Part shown: positions 16,373 to 27,042 of the stretch, one piece after another
Layout of the letters: each line of letters starts with the position of its first letter
Numbering within the stretch: position 1 is the first letter of the stretch
DNA from: Sva-07 sp963774765
GTDB lineage: Bacteria > Actinomycetota > Acidimicrobiia > Acidimicrobiales > Ilumatobacteraceae
Assembly (NCBI GenBank): GCA_963774765.1
Contig: CAVZGP010000015.1
Span: forward strand, 51,502 to 115,501
DNA length: 64,000 bases
Reading direction: 5' to 3'
The notes under the pieces: generated by a model
The model's database searches: none
What the model saw: the letters and a program-made list of their open reading frames with translations, nothing else
Told to the model about the DNA's origin: nothing
Program-made: the position numbers and the translations under genes

Positions 16373-17770
16373 ATGACCACCCTGCAATTCCTCGGCGCCA
16401 CCGGCACGGTGACCGGCAGTCGGTTCCTGGTGCGCACCGGGCGAGCCACCGTGCTCGTCGACGCCGGGTTGTTCCAGGGCGCCAAGCGCGACCGCCTCGC
16501 CAACTGGGAGCCGTTCCCGATCGATCCCGCCCTGATCGATGCAGTGGTCGTGACCCACGCCCACATCGACCACAGCGGCTGGCTGCCGGGGCTCGCCCGT
16601 GATGGATTCACCGGGCCGATCTTCGCCACCACCGCCACCTGCCAGCTGTGCGAGATCCTGCTTCCCGACGCGGCACACCTGCAGGAGGAACAGGCCCGGT
16701 TCGCCAACGAACGAGGGTTCAGCAAACACCATCCGGCACAGCCGCTCTACACGTCCGAGGACGCTGACGCCGCGATCGCGCTGCTCGAAAGCGTCGACTT
16801 CGACACACCGGTGGACGTCGCCGACGGCGTCGTCGCCCGATTCGTGCCCGCCGGCCACATCCTCGGTTCGGCCAGCGTGCACCTGACCATCGGCGCCAAC
16901 GACCGCACGACGACACTGCTGGTCAGCGGTGACCTCGGCCGCGGCAACCATCCCCTGATCCCCGGCCCCTGTGTCCCGCCGGCCGCACGAACCGTGCTGG
17001 TCGAGTCGACCTACGGCGACTCGCTGCACCCGGATGAGTCCGCCGAGATCGACGAGTTCGCCGACGTGGTCCGGCGAACCGCCAAGCGCGGCGGGATCGT
17101 CCTCATCCCCGCCTTCGCCGTCGATCGCACCGAGGTGTTGCTGACGGTGCTGCGCGAGTTGATGAGCACGGGTCGTATCCCGGCGCTTCCGGTGTACGTC
17201 GACAGCCCGATGGCGCTGCGCGTCCTCGGCGTCTACCGCGCCGCGATGCGGACGGCGAATCCGCTCGAATGCCTTCCGGTTCCCGCCGACGCACCGCACG
17301 ACCTGTTCGACCCCGGCGGGGGCCTTCACGAGTGTCCGACGGTCGAGGACTCGAAGTCGCTGAACGAGCTCACCGCGCCCGCGATCATCATCTCCGCCTC
17401 GGGGATGGCTACCGGCGGGCGAGTGCTGCACCACCTGGCGCGGCTGTTGCCGGATCACCGCAACAGCGTGGTGCTGTGCGGATTTCAAGCGGCCGGTACG
17501 AGGGGCCGTTCACTGGCCGACGGCGCGCGGAACGTGAAGATGCTCGGCCGTTACGTTCCGGTGCGAGCCGAGGTCGACGTCCTGCGGTCGTTGTCGGTCC
17601 ACGCCGACGCGGATGGCCTGCACGAATGGATCGCTGCACTCCCCGAGCGTCCGGACACCGTCTTCGTCGTCCACGGCGAGCCCGATGCCAGTGCCGCCCT
17701 TGCCTCGCATCTCGCAGACGACGTCAATGCTGTCGTGCCGAAGCAGTTCGAGGTCGTCACGATCGACTGA
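16373..17770 (+). CDS. MBL-fold/beta-CASP ribonuclease-like protein
   Basis: 465 residues. The metallo-beta-lactamase core has THAHIDHSG (HxHxDH) at about 60, further metal ligands in PAGHILGSAS and SGDLGRG, a beta-CASP insertion (VESTYGD, then SASGMATGGRVLHHL) and the C-terminal VHGEPDAS. This is the layout of archaeal/bacterial CPSF-like exo/endoribonucleases. It acts on RNA in the cytosol, probably in turnover under stress given its neighbours. The start is fixed by the leaderless -10 at 16360. Confidence 0.9.
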   Translation: MTTLQFLGATGTVTGSRFLVRTGRATVLVDAGLFQGAKRDRLANWEPFPIDPALIDAVVVTHAHIDHSGWLPGLARDGFTGPIFATTATCQLCEILLPDAAHLQEEQARFANERGFSKHHPAQPLYTSEDADAAIALLESVDFDTPVDVADGVVARFVPAGHILGSASVHLTIGANDRTTTLLVSGDLGRGNHPLIPGPCVPPAARTVLVESTYGDSLHPDESAEIDEFADVVRRTAKRGGIVLIPAFAVDRTEVLLTVLRELMSTGRIPALPVYVDSPMALRVLGVYRAAMRTANPLECLPVPADAPHDLFDPGGGLHECPTVEDSKSLNELTAPAIIISASGMATGGRVLHHLARLLPDHRNSVVLCGFQAAGTRGRSLADGARNVKMLGRYVPVRAEVDVLRSLSVHADADGLHEWIAALPERPDTVFVVHGEPDASAALASHLADDVNAVVPKQFEVVTID

Positions 17771-17798
17771 ACGCGAGGGTGCCACGACACCGCTGCGT

Positions 17799-17812
17799 GA
17801 CCTAGGGCCCTG
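17799..17812 (+). promoter_or_regulatory. DevR/DosR-like box 1
   Basis: GACCTAGGGCCCTG, ending 33 nt before the ATG at 17846. It matches the consensus GACCTTnGGCCCTG derived from six sites in this island and resembles actinobacterial DevR/DosR boxes. Confidence 0.65.
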
Positions 17813-17845
17813 CATCCGATGGGGTCGGTCGTGTTGAATGTGTAC

Positions 17846-18385
17846 ATGGACGAACGCCAGGACGCCACCGAGATCCTCAGCGAATCGGAGTGCTGGGAAC
17901 TCCTCGGCCATGCCGCCGTCGGACGCCTCGCCGTCGACATCGCCGGCCAGCCGGACATCTTCCCGATCAACTTCGTGGTCGACAAGAGAGGCATCGTCTT
18001 TCGCAGTGCGGCAGGAACCAAGCTCGCCGGCGCGGTACTCAACCGCGTGGTCGCCTTCGAGATCGACGGCTACGCACCGGGAGATCGCACCGCGTGGAGC
18101 GTGGTCGTCAAGGGCCACGCCCGCCCGATCGAGCGGATGCAGGAGATGTTCGACGCCGAGGATCTCCCGCTGTTCCCATGGCTCGCCTGGGACAAGCCGA
18201 ACTTCGTTCGCATCGAGGCGACGGTCGTGACCGGACGTCGCTACCACATCGTCAACGACGCGAGCCCCGACAGCTCGTTGGGCTGGTCCGACACCGACAT
18301 CGACGCGCAGGCAGAGTCGCTGGCGGCCGAGCCGGAGCCGGGCGCTCCGTTCCATCCCGGCGAACCCAAGCTGCACGCCGACTGA
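17846..18385 (+). CDS. PPOX (pyridoxamine 5'-phosphate oxidase)-fold protein 1
   Basis: 179 residues from the ATG at 17846 (ATG at 17819 is possible but too close to the box). It has a split-barrel flavin-binding fold: ESECWELLGHAAVGRLAV, then DIFPINFVVD and VFRSAAGTKLAGAVLN. It probably binds FMN, F420 or haem. It is a paralogue of the protein at 19410. The C-terminal 35 residues are acidic and unconserved by eye. Proteins of this group are often regulated with universal stress proteins, and a DevR-like box precedes the gene. Confidence 0.85.
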   Translation: MDERQDATEILSESECWELLGHAAVGRLAVDIAGQPDIFPINFVVDKRGIVFRSAAGTKLAGAVLNRVVAFEIDGYAPGDRTAWSVVVKGHARPIERMQEMFDAEDLPLFPWLAWDKPNFVRIEATVVTGRRYHIVNDASPDSSLGWSDTDIDAQAESLAAEPEPGAPFHPGEPKLHAD

Positions 18386-18408
18386 GCACGTCGAGCCGTT
18401 GCGCAGGC

Positions 18409-19266
18409 CTACCGGCTCGGCACGACCACGACGGGAACGGCCGCGTCGTGGAGGAGCCAGGTGCTCACCGAACCCAGGAGCCCGGCGGCGATCACCCCAT
18501 GACCGCGGGTGCCGACGACGATCATGTCTGCTCCCGGATGGGCCTCGGCGAGTGCTTGGCGAGGTCCCTTCAGAACGATCGAACGTTCGGCACGTCGATC
18601 AGGGTCGATCGCATCGAGCGATCGGGTGATGCGTTGCTCCTCGGCGTCGATCTCGTCACCGAATCGATCGCGGCTCAGTTCCTCGTCGACCCATGGCGCA
18701 ACCTCGATCGCAGCCACGACGCGCACCTGTGCCGCATTGCCCGCAAAGCGGAGGGCCCAACGCAGTGCATCTGCCGCATGGTCGCTGCCGTCGAATCCGA
18801 CGACGATCTCAGAGATCGGATCGAGGGCGCCGCCGACGGGGACGACCGCAACGGGCGCTTGAGCGTGAGTGGCGCAGTACCGGCTCACCGAACCCAGCTG
18901 GTGGTGACGCAGTTCGCCGGCACCGGTGCGGCCGATCACGAGCAGGTCGGCGTCCACTGTGGCATCGACCAACACGTGTGGCGGCGGACCCTCGACCACC
19001 AACGGCCGCACCTGGACACCACCATGGACGTCTCCCTTCGTCGTCTCGATGGCCACGTCGACGTCGTGGCCAGCGGTGGCACCAAGACCGAGTTCGTCGA
19101 CACCGAACCCCCGCTTCGCCGCGAGCAGCGCCATGATCGCCGGAACGTGGAACGCTCCGAGCGCCGTGATCTCGACGTCACGCCCGGCGGCGTGGACAAC
19201 CGCCCACCGCAGTGCGTCGACCGCAGCGTCCGATCCGTCGATTCCCACGACCCAACGACCAGTCAT
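18409..19266 (-). CDS. Universal stress protein, tandem domains
   Basis: 285 residues from the ATG at 19266. Two Usp domains: domain 1 starts VVGIDGSDAAVDAL and ends with IGRTGAGEL...GSVSRYC; domain 2 starts IVVGFDGSDHAADAL and ends VGTRGHGVIAAGLLGSVS. Tandem Usps are common in actinobacterial dormancy regulons. Two copies of GGGTCCGAA (19293-19327) lie upstream in the divergent region, partly resembling the DevR-like box. It is divergent from PPOX protein 2. Confidence 0.92.
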   Translation of the reverse strand: MTGRWVVGIDGSDAAVDALRWAVVHAAGRDVEITALGAFHVPAIMALLAAKRGFGVDELGLGATAGHDVDVAIETTKGDVHGGVQVRPLVVEGPPPHVLVDATVDADLLVIGRTGAGELRHHQLGSVSRYCATHAQAPVAVVPVGGALDPISEIVVGFDGSDHAADALRWALRFAGNAAQVRVVAAIEVAPWVDEELSRDRFGDEIDAEEQRITRSLDAIDPDRRAERSIVLKGPRQALAEAHPGADMIVVGTRGHGVIAAGLLGSVSTWLLHDAAVPVVVVPSR

Positions 19267-19349
19267 GGAACGAGTATCACCCACGTCGACGAGACCGCCA
19301 AGGGTCCGAAGACACCAGGGTCCGAACCGGCATGCGCTGTGCCGACGGT

Positions 19350-19363
19350 GACATTGGGCCCTG
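19350..19363 (+). promoter_or_regulatory. DevR/DosR-like box 2
   Basis: GACATTGGGCCCTG, 46 nt before the GTG start at 19410. One of six related boxes. Confidence 0.65.
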
Positions 19364-19409
19364 GCGAGCCGCCCACCGCACGACGGACGATCATGATGGA
19401 GGGAACACC

Positions 19410-19838
19410 GTGGAGTACGAACCGCTCGAGGAGTTGTCCGCGTCAGAGTGCTGGACACTGCTGCGCTCCGTGGATGTCGGTCGCCTCGCAGCACCGACGC
19501 CAAGCGGCGGCGTGGACGTCTTTCCGGTGAACCATGTCGTCGACCAGGGAACGATCGTGTTCCGCACTGCCGCCGGCACGAAGCTGACCAACGCGATCGA
19601 AGCGCCGGAGGTCGCGTTCGAGGCGGACAACGCCGCGTGCACCTACGATGAGCAGCGCGCCGATCCGTGGAGTGTCGTCATACACGGCGTCGCCGAACTG
19701 ATCACGATCGAAACCGAACTCTTCGACAGCGTGGAAAATGCCGTGCACCCGTGGCACGAGTCGAACAAGCCCTACTTCATCCGCCTCGCTCCGTCCGCCG
19801 TGTCCGGTCGACGCTTCCGGCTCGTCCGCGACACATGA
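19410..19838 (+). CDS. PPOX-fold protein 2
   Basis: 142 residues from the GTG at 19410, with a strong GGAGGG Shine-Dalgarno 6 nt upstream. Same fold and segment order as PPOX 1: SASECWTLLRSVDVGRLA, VFPVNHVVDQG, VFRTAAGTKLTNA and a C-terminal SGRRFRLV. It probably binds flavin, F420 or haem. It is followed 34 nt downstream by a universal stress protein, so the two form an operon behind DevR-like box 2. Confidence 0.85.
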   Translation: MEYEPLEELSASECWTLLRSVDVGRLAAPTPSGGVDVFPVNHVVDQGTIVFRTAAGTKLTNAIEAPEVAFEADNAACTYDEQRADPWSVVIHGVAELITIETELFDSVENAVHPWHESNKPYFIRLAPSAVSGRRFRLVRDT

Positions 19839-19872
19839 CCCCACCGATCGTCCCGAAACACAAGGAGACACC

Positions 19873-20682
19873 ATGGTTCAGCATCTGATCGTTCCGGTCG
19901 ATGGGTCCGACGCATCGTGGCGGGCAGCCGACGTCGCCGTTGAACTGGCCCGGCGCGGCGACGCCTCGGTCGACATCATCGAGGTCGTCTTCGACCAACA
20001 CGACCTCGTCGAAGCCGAACTCCGCGTCGCGGACCGCCTCGAACAGCACGACACGTCCGGCGTGAGCGTGACAGCTCACGTGCACGTCGCTGCAGAAAGC
20101 GTCGCGCAGGCCATCGGCAACGAGGTGGAGCAGCATCCCGAGGTCACCGTCGTACTCGCCTCTCACGGCAGGGGCCGATCGGCGGCCCTGCTCGGCAGCG
20201 TGACCGAAGAGCTGCTCGAACGGATCTTCGGTCCCGTGCTCGTCGTCGGGCCGCACGTCACCACCCGCGGGTTCGACGGGCCGATCATCGCGACGGTCGA
20301 TGGCTCGCACGAGTCCGAGTCGGTGCTGCCGCTCGCCGCGGCATGGGGCATCGAACTCGGCGCTCCGCCGTGGATCATCGAAGTCACCGACCCCGACCCC
20401 GGTGTGTCCGGCGATGTGAGCGAATCCGCCTATCCGGCACGGCTCGCCCGCAAGCTGGCCAAGGACTCGGCCCACCCGGTCCAGTACGAGGTGCTCCACG
20501 GCGAACACGTCCACGACGAAGTCGCCGACTTCGCCAGATCGATCAACGCCGTCTTGATCGTGGCCAGCACGCGCGGGCGCACCGGCCTGTCGAGGTTCGT
20601 GATCGGCAGCACAGCGGCGGCCATCGTTCGCCATGCACCGTGCCCCGTGCTGCTCGTGCGACCACCACATCTCGCGCACTGA
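19873..20682 (+). CDS. Universal stress protein, tandem domains
   Basis: 269 residues, start ATG with AAGGAGA upstream. Two Usp domains: LIVPVDGSDASWRAA to ASHGRGRSAALLGSVTEELL, and ATVDGSHESESVL to ASTRGRTGLSRFVIGSTAAAIVRHA. The second ATP loop is complete (G-2x-G-9x-G-S/T). Co-transcribed with PPOX protein 2. The sensor kinase gene begins 49 bp downstream. Confidence 0.92.
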   Translation: MVQHLIVPVDGSDASWRAADVAVELARRGDASVDIIEVVFDQHDLVEAELRVADRLEQHDTSGVSVTAHVHVAAESVAQAIGNEVEQHPEVTVVLASHGRGRSAALLGSVTEELLERIFGPVLVVGPHVTTRGFDGPIIATVDGSHESESVLPLAAAWGIELGAPPWIIEVTDPDPGVSGDVSESAYPARLARKLAKDSAHPVQYEVLHGEHVHDEVADFARSINAVLIVASTRGRTGLSRFVIGSTAAAIVRHAPCPVLLVRPPHLAH

Positions 20683-20731
20683 CATCGCCCATTGGAGCGT
20701 TCGGTCGATGCCCCAATAACATGTGGGCGCC

Positions 20732-21706
20732 ATGGACCGCGCCGAGCTCGCTGGAGCCTTGATCGACTCCTGTCCCGACGGGTTGTTGCTGGTTGACCGC
20801 GGCGGTCTGATCCGCCTCGCCAACCCGGTCGCAGCGACGATGTTCGGTCGCACCGACGCCGAACTCGTCGGACTGCCGATCGACGAACTCGTTCCTCCCG
20901 AGTTCCGCGCGACGCATCCGCAACGTCGCGCGGCCTACACCGCAGCGCCCACGAGCCGGCCGATGGGCACCGGCCTGGAGCTGTTCGCACAGCACTCGTC
21001 GGGCGAGATGTTCCCCGTCGAGATCAGTCTGAGCCCCTGCACCATCGACGACCAGCTGTACACCATCGCCACCATCCGCGACGTCAGCGATCGCCAGGAG
21101 TCGGCATCGCAGATGGCAATGCTCCAAGACCGTGAACGCATCGCCCGCGACCTGCACGACATGGTGATCCAACGCATCTTTGCGGCGGGGATGCACCTCC
21201 AGGCCGTGCAGGCCGCCGCTCAACCGCAGATGGTCGCCGACCGCATCGGGTCGACGATCAGCGAACTCGACGACACCATCCGTGAACTCCGGGCGGCCAT
21301 CTTTCGACTTGGGCAGCACGACGAACGCCGCACCCTGTCGGCGCAGATCACCGAACTGGTCCACGAACGAGCCCGCCACCTGGGATTCGAACCAGCACTG
21401 CGACTCGTCGGTGAGCCCGACCAGCTTCCCGACTTCATTGCCGACCAACTCGTCGCGACGGTCACCGAGGGGTTGTCGAACGTCGTTCGCCACGCCAACG
21501 CATCGAGGGCCGAAGTACGCGTCGATTGCACCGGCGCCGTCCTCTCACTGACGATCAGCGACGACGGCGTCGGACTCCCGAACGAACCGAAGCGGTCGGG
21601 CGGACTCTCGAACATGATGTGGCGCGCGGCCGAACTCGGCGGAAGCTGCACCGTCGGCCCCAACGAGCCGACCGGTACACGCCTCCACTGGCACGTCCCG
21701 ATCTGA
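20732..21706 (+). CDS. PAS-domain histidine kinase, DevS/NarX-like core
   Basis: 324 residues from the ATG at 20732, with TAACAT at 20717-20722 as a possible -10. Residues about 5-118 are a PAS domain. Residues about 130-200 are a HisKA_3 dimerisation domain, phospho-acceptor His142 in ERIARDLHDMVIQRIF, a sequence close to mycobacterial DevS. The C-terminal HATPase has LSNVVRHANAS and SDDGVGLPNE. No membrane segment, so a cytosolic sensor. DevS/DosT use two GAF domains with haem; here there is one PAS. Its likely partner is the convergent DevR-type regulator at 21918. Confidence 0.9.
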   Translation: MDRAELAGALIDSCPDGLLLVDRGGLIRLANPVAATMFGRTDAELVGLPIDELVPPEFRATHPQRRAAYTAAPTSRPMGTGLELFAQHSSGEMFPVEISLSPCTIDDQLYTIATIRDVSDRQESASQMAMLQDRERIARDLHDMVIQRIFAAGMHLQAVQAAAQPQMVADRIGSTISELDDTIRELRAAIFRLGQHDERRTLSAQITELVHERARHLGFEPALRLVGEPDQLPDFIADQLVATVTEGLSNVVRHANASRAEVRVDCTGAVLSLTISDDGVGLPNEPKRSGGLSNMMWRAAELGGSCTVGPNEPTGTRLHWHVPI

Positions 21707-21718
21707 TGCCCACCACGC

Positions 21719-21901
21719 GGTCTCACCCGCCGCGATGAGCCAAACCGCCGAATACGGTCGCTTCGCTCATCGCTGAACCGGTCTCACCCACCGCGATGAG
21801 CCAAACCGCCGAATACGGTCGCTTCGCTCATCGCTGAACCGGTCTCACCCACCGCGATGAGCCAAACCGCCGAATACGGTCGCTTCGCTCATCGCTGGTT
21901 G
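21719..21901. repeat. Three tandem 61-bp units, each holding a 40-bp palindrome
   Basis: Unit starts are 21719, 21780 and 21841. The 40-bp palindromes lie at 21734-21773, 21795-21834 and 21856-21895, near-identical between copies. The arms GCGATGAGC and GCTCATCGC pair over 9 bp, with an inner CCG-AATA-CGG. The array lies between the convergent kinase and regulator genes, fills the 211-bp gap, and may also end transcription. Confidence 0.88.
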
Positions 21902-21917
21902 GAGGTCGGCCGGCGAG

Positions 21918-22583
21918 TCACATCTCGTTGCGATGGCGCTCGACCAGGCGAGCGGCGAGCGCGGCGGCCTCGGTACGGCGCGACATGCCGAGCTTGGCGA
22001 GGAGGTTCGAGACGTAGTTCTTCACGGTCTTCTCCGCGAGGTACATCTCCTGGGCGATCTGACGGTTGGTGCACCCCTCGCCGATCAGGTCGAAGATCCG
22101 ACGCTCTTGCGCCGTCAGATCGTCGAGTCGGCCCTCTTCGCTGTCGCGCAGCCGACGACCGGCAAGACGTACCTCGGCGTCGTCGAGGTAGCGACGGCCC
22201 TCGGCGACGCCACGAATCGCGTCGACGAGTTCGTTGCTGCGGATCTGTTTGAGCATGAACCCGGATGCCCCGGCGAGACCTGCGTCGACGAGGGCCCGGT
22301 CGCTGTCGAACGACGTCAGGATCAACACCTTGACAGCGGGGAACTCCGTCGTGATCTCGCGGCACACGTCGATGCCATTGTGCTCGCCTTCGCCCAGGCG
22401 CACGTCGAGGACGGCGACGTCGGGTGTCAGCTCTCGTATTCCCGCAATCGCCTCGTCAGCGGTGCCGACCTCACCGACGACGGTGAGGTCGCTCTCGGCA
22501 TCGAGCGCAGCAGCGATTCCTCGGCGTACCACCTCGTGGTCATCGAGCAGGAAGACACGGATCATCGCTCCATCATCGCTCAT
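21918..22583 (-). CDS. NarL/DevR-type response regulator
   Basis: 221 residues. Receiver: FLLDDHEVVRRG acidic pair, phospho-acceptor Asp60 in VAVLDVRL, conserved Lys in GFMLKQI. The C-terminal LuxR-type HTH spans about residues 155-215 (LTAQERRIFDLIGEGCTNRQ, then AEKTVKNYVSNLLAKLGM), very like DevR/DosR. The ATG at MIRVFLL is an alternative start. It is 28 nt downstream of a universal stress protein gene on the same strand and behind the box at 23627, which suggests autoregulation. It is the likely binder of the six boxes in this island (inference). Confidence 0.92.
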   Translation of the reverse strand: MSDDGAMIRVFLLDDHEVVRRGIAAALDAESDLTVVGEVGTADEAIAGIRELTPDVAVLDVRLGEGEHNGIDVCREITTEFPAVKVLILTSFDSDRALVDAGLAGASGFMLKQIRSNELVDAIRGVAEGRRYLDDAEVRLAGRRLRDSEEGRLDDLTAQERRIFDLIGEGCTNRQIAQEMYLAEKTVKNYVSNLLAKLGMSRRTEAAALAARLVERHRNEM

Positions 22584-22611
22584 GGACCGTACGGACTCGC
22601 GCCTTGGCGCA

Positions 22612-23529
22612 TCACCCCGTCAACGGAACCACGGCGATCGGACGATGAACGTGGTGGAGCAACCAGGTCGACACCGAACCGAGCAACGCCGCACCGACCG
22701 CTCCGTGACCACGTGCGCCGACGACGACGAGATCGGCGTCCTCGGCGTGCGAGGCCAACGCGGACCGCGGGGTACCCCGCACGAATTCGCGTTCGAGCGT
22801 GACATCGCGTACCCGCGCCTGGTCGGCAACGGTGTCGACGAGATGGTTGAAACGTTCAGCGGCGAGGTCGCTCGCGTCGGGGAAGAAGAATGCATCGGCG
22901 CCGACGGCGAGTGGCGTGGCATCCCACACCCAGACGACAACGACCGTGCCTCCCGGCGATGCGAAGTCGATCGCCCAGCGCAGTGCGGTCATCGAATTCG
23001 GCGAGCCGTCGCAGCCGACGAGCAGCCTTTCGACGCGCGTTGGCTCGGCGTCACCGGGCACCACGATCGTCGGCACCGAGGCATGCGTCGCACACTGGGT
23101 ACTGGTCGATCCGAGCAAGAGCCGGGCAAATCCTCCTCGGCCTCTGCTTCCGATCACCAATAGCGCCGCCGACTCGGACGCGTCGAGCAGGACTTGGGCC
23201 GGGCCACCGTGGCCGACGGACGCCCCGACCGGCACAGCGATACGGTCGGCGAGCTGAGCGGCGATGTCGGCGACGTCATGTGCGGCAGCATCGTGAATGT
23301 CCGTATCGTCGACGCCCACCGCCATCGGTGCCGACATCGGATACGCACCGACGATCGGGGTCTGCCAGGCGGTGACCAGTTCGACGGTCGACGCGCGACC
23401 GACGACGTTGGTGGCAGCCCACTCGAGCGCGTTGGCAGCGCAGTCCGACCCGTCGAGGCCCACCACCCACGTGCCTCGACCGACGCGGCCAGGTGATCCC
23501 GAGTCCAGCACCTCAGCCGTCTGCACCAT
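22612..23529 (-). CDS. Universal stress protein, tandem domains
   Basis: 305 residues from the ATG at 23529, with GAGAGG 7 nt upstream. Domain 1 is VVGLDGSDCAANALEW to IGSRGRGGFARLLLGSTSTQC; domain 2 is LLVGCDGSPNSMTALRW to VGARGHGAVGAALLGSVSTWLL. It leads a two-gene operon with the DevR-type regulator. A DevR-like box lies upstream in minus orientation at 23627-23640. Confidence 0.92.
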   Translation of the reverse strand: MVQTAEVLDSGSPGRVGRGTWVVGLDGSDCAANALEWAATNVVGRASTVELVTAWQTPIVGAYPMSAPMAVGVDDTDIHDAAAHDVADIAAQLADRIAVPVGASVGHGGPAQVLLDASESAALLVIGSRGRGGFARLLLGSTSTQCATHASVPTIVVPGDAEPTRVERLLVGCDGSPNSMTALRWAIDFASPGGTVVVVWVWDATPLAVGADAFFFPDASDLAAERFNHLVDTVADQARVRDVTLEREFVRGTPRSALASHAEDADLVVVGARGHGAVGAALLGSVSTWLLHHVHRPIAVVPLTG

Positions 23530-23626
23530 GGATTCACCTCTCTCCATCGGGACATCCCCCGGCCCCGTCATCTGCGACGCATCCACGTCCATTGCGACGA
23601 TTGAACCGCTCGACGCCACGCACCGG

Positions 23627-23640
23627 CAGGGCCAAAGGTC
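23627..23640 (-). promoter_or_regulatory. DevR/DosR-like box 3 (minus strand)
   Basis: Reads GACCTTTGGCCCTG on the minus strand, upstream of the USP/response regulator operon. Confidence 0.65.
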
Positions 23641-23682
23641 ACGCAGCCCATCGGCCCGTTGCGGTGGGCCATCGGACACATT

Positions 23683-23696
23683 GACCTTGGCCTCTG
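23683..23696 (+). promoter_or_regulatory. DevR/DosR-like box 4
   Basis: GACCTTGGCCTCTG, 61 nt before the AhpD-like start at 23758. Boxes 3 and 4 point away from each other across the divergent region. Confidence 0.6.
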
Positions 23697-23757
23697 TCGA
23701 AGCGTCGACATCGCGGCCACGATGAAATCAGCCCATCGGACGACCTCAGGAGGCACC

Positions 23758-24099
23758 ATGACCAATGACTTTCCCGCATTGCGCACCGAACTGCGCCAGG
23801 GGTACCGCGACCTGATGCAGGTGATCCCCGAACAGATGAAGGGGTTCGGCGACCTGCACCGCGCTGCGGTTGTCGACGGTGCACTCCCGCAGGCCACCAA
23901 GGAGTTGATGGCCGTCGCGATCGCCATCTGCACGCGATGCGACGACTGCATCACCTTGCACATGCACGACGCTCTTCGTGCGGGCGCGACGCCCGAGATG
24001 GTGCACGAGACGATCGGTGTTGCGGTGCTGATGGGTGGCGGACCCGCGTCGACGTACGCAACTCACGCCCTGCGCGCCCTCGAACAGTTCAGCGCATAG
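23758..24099 (+). CDS. AhpD-like/carboxymuconolactone decarboxylase-family protein
   Basis: 113 residues from the ATG at 23758, with AGGAGG seven nucleotides upstream. It has the AhpD-like helical core with active-site CTRCDDCITLHMHDALRAG: two cysteines of a CxxC-type redox pair plus a following His. Such proteins act as thiol peroxidase partners or related redox enzymes. An oxidative or low-oxygen stress role fits the neighbourhood and the DevR-like box. The longer reading from 23659 would overlap the box and is rejected. Confidence 0.88.
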   Translation: MTNDFPALRTELRQGYRDLMQVIPEQMKGFGDLHRAAVVDGALPQATKELMAVAIAICTRCDDCITLHMHDALRAGATPEMVHETIGVAVLMGGGPASTYATHALRALEQFSA

Positions 24100-24113
24100 T
24101 CGTCCGACCTGCT

Positions 24114-24127
24114 GACCTTCGCCCCTG
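24114..24127 (+). promoter_or_regulatory. DevR/DosR-like box 5
   Basis: GACCTTCGCCCCTG, ending 33 nt before the ATG at 24161, the same spacing as boxes 1 and 6. Confidence 0.6.
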
Positions 24128-24160
24128 TCGTGGGCGATCCGATCGATGAAAGGCTCGACC

Positions 24161-25983
<1,823 letters not shown>

Positions 25984-25987
<4 letters not shown>

Positions 25988-27042
25988 CCACCGTCTCCGC
26001 AGCCGAGGCCTCCGGGAACCACGATCTCGAGCGGCGACTGCTCGCCGACATGATCCGCATCCGGGTGTTCGAGGAGCGCTGTGCCGAGCTGTACGGCGAG
26101 TCGAAGATCCGCGGGTTCCTCCACCTCTACATCGGCGAGGAAGCCGTGGCCTCTGGCGTGATGAGCTGCCTGCAACCCGACGATGCGGTGCTCGCCACCT
26201 ACCGGGAGCACGGGCATGCGCTCCTGCGCGGTGTGTCGGCGACGTCGATCATGAGCGAGATGTTCGGCAGGGCCACCGGTTGTTCCGGCGGACGCGGTGG
26301 CTCGATGCACCTGTTCGACGCGGCGACGAGGTTCTTCGGCGGCAACGCGATCGTCGGCGGCCACCTCCCGGTGGCCGTGGGTCTCGGCCTCGCCGACCAG
26401 ATGCTGGGCCGACCCGGCGCGGTGACGGTCTGCTTCTTCGGCGAGGGAGCGATGGCTGAGGGCGAGTTCCACGAGGCGATGAACCTGGCAGCGCTGTGGA
26501 ACGTGCCCGTGCTGTTCTGTTGCGAGAACAACCGGTATGCGATGGGGACGTCGCTGCAGTCGAGCGAGTCGCAGGTCGATCTCGCGCTCAAGGCGGCGAG
26601 CTACGCCATCCCCGCGTGGCGCGTCGATGGCATGGACGTGATGGACGTGCACCGGTCGACGTCGAAGGCATTGGCGGCGATCCGCTCGGGTGGTGGCCCG
26701 ATGTTCCTCGAGTTCCAGACGTACCGGTTCCGGGCACACTCGATGTTCGACCCGGACCTGTACCGCGATCCCGACGAGGTCGAACGTTGGAAACAGCGCG
26801 ATCCGATCACGACCTTCGCGGGCCGACTCGTCGCTGACGGCGTGATCACCGACGCCGACATCGAAGCGATGTGGACAGCGGCACGCGACGAGACCGATGC
26901 CGCCGTGGTGGCAGCCGATGCCGCCCCGATCGAGGCCGTCGACACGCTGCTCGACCACGTCACACGCCCGCTCGGGCCGACCGTGGTTCCCGAAGCGCAG
27001 GTCTCGGGGAATCAGGGCCAGATCGACGAGGTGTGGCCGTGA
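25984..27042 (+). CDS. pdhA: 2-oxoacid (pyruvate/acetoin-type) dehydrogenase E1 alpha
   Basis: 352 residues. E1 alpha binds thiamine diphosphate and, with E1 beta, decarboxylates a 2-oxoacid and passes the acyl group to the E2 lipoyl arm. The ThDP motif starts GEGAMAEGEFHEA and ends in ENNRYAMGT about 30 residues on. Earlier YREHGHALLRG and SMHLFD fit the pyruvate/acetoin group. Overlaps both neighbours by 4 nt. Confidence 0.92.

Noticed and set aside
19283..19327. Two GGGTCCGAA copies as full DevR-like boxes for the divergent USP
   Set aside because: They share only part of the core; noted as possible half-sites but not listed as boxes.
20683..20696. GACATCGCCCATTG before the kinase gene as a seventh DevR-like box
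   Set aside because: Matches the consensus at only about half of the positions; not counted.
21719..21901. Tandem repeats suggestive of a CRISPR array
   Set aside because: The gaps between the palindromes are near-identical, not unique spacers, and there is no cas gene; a tandem palindrome array.
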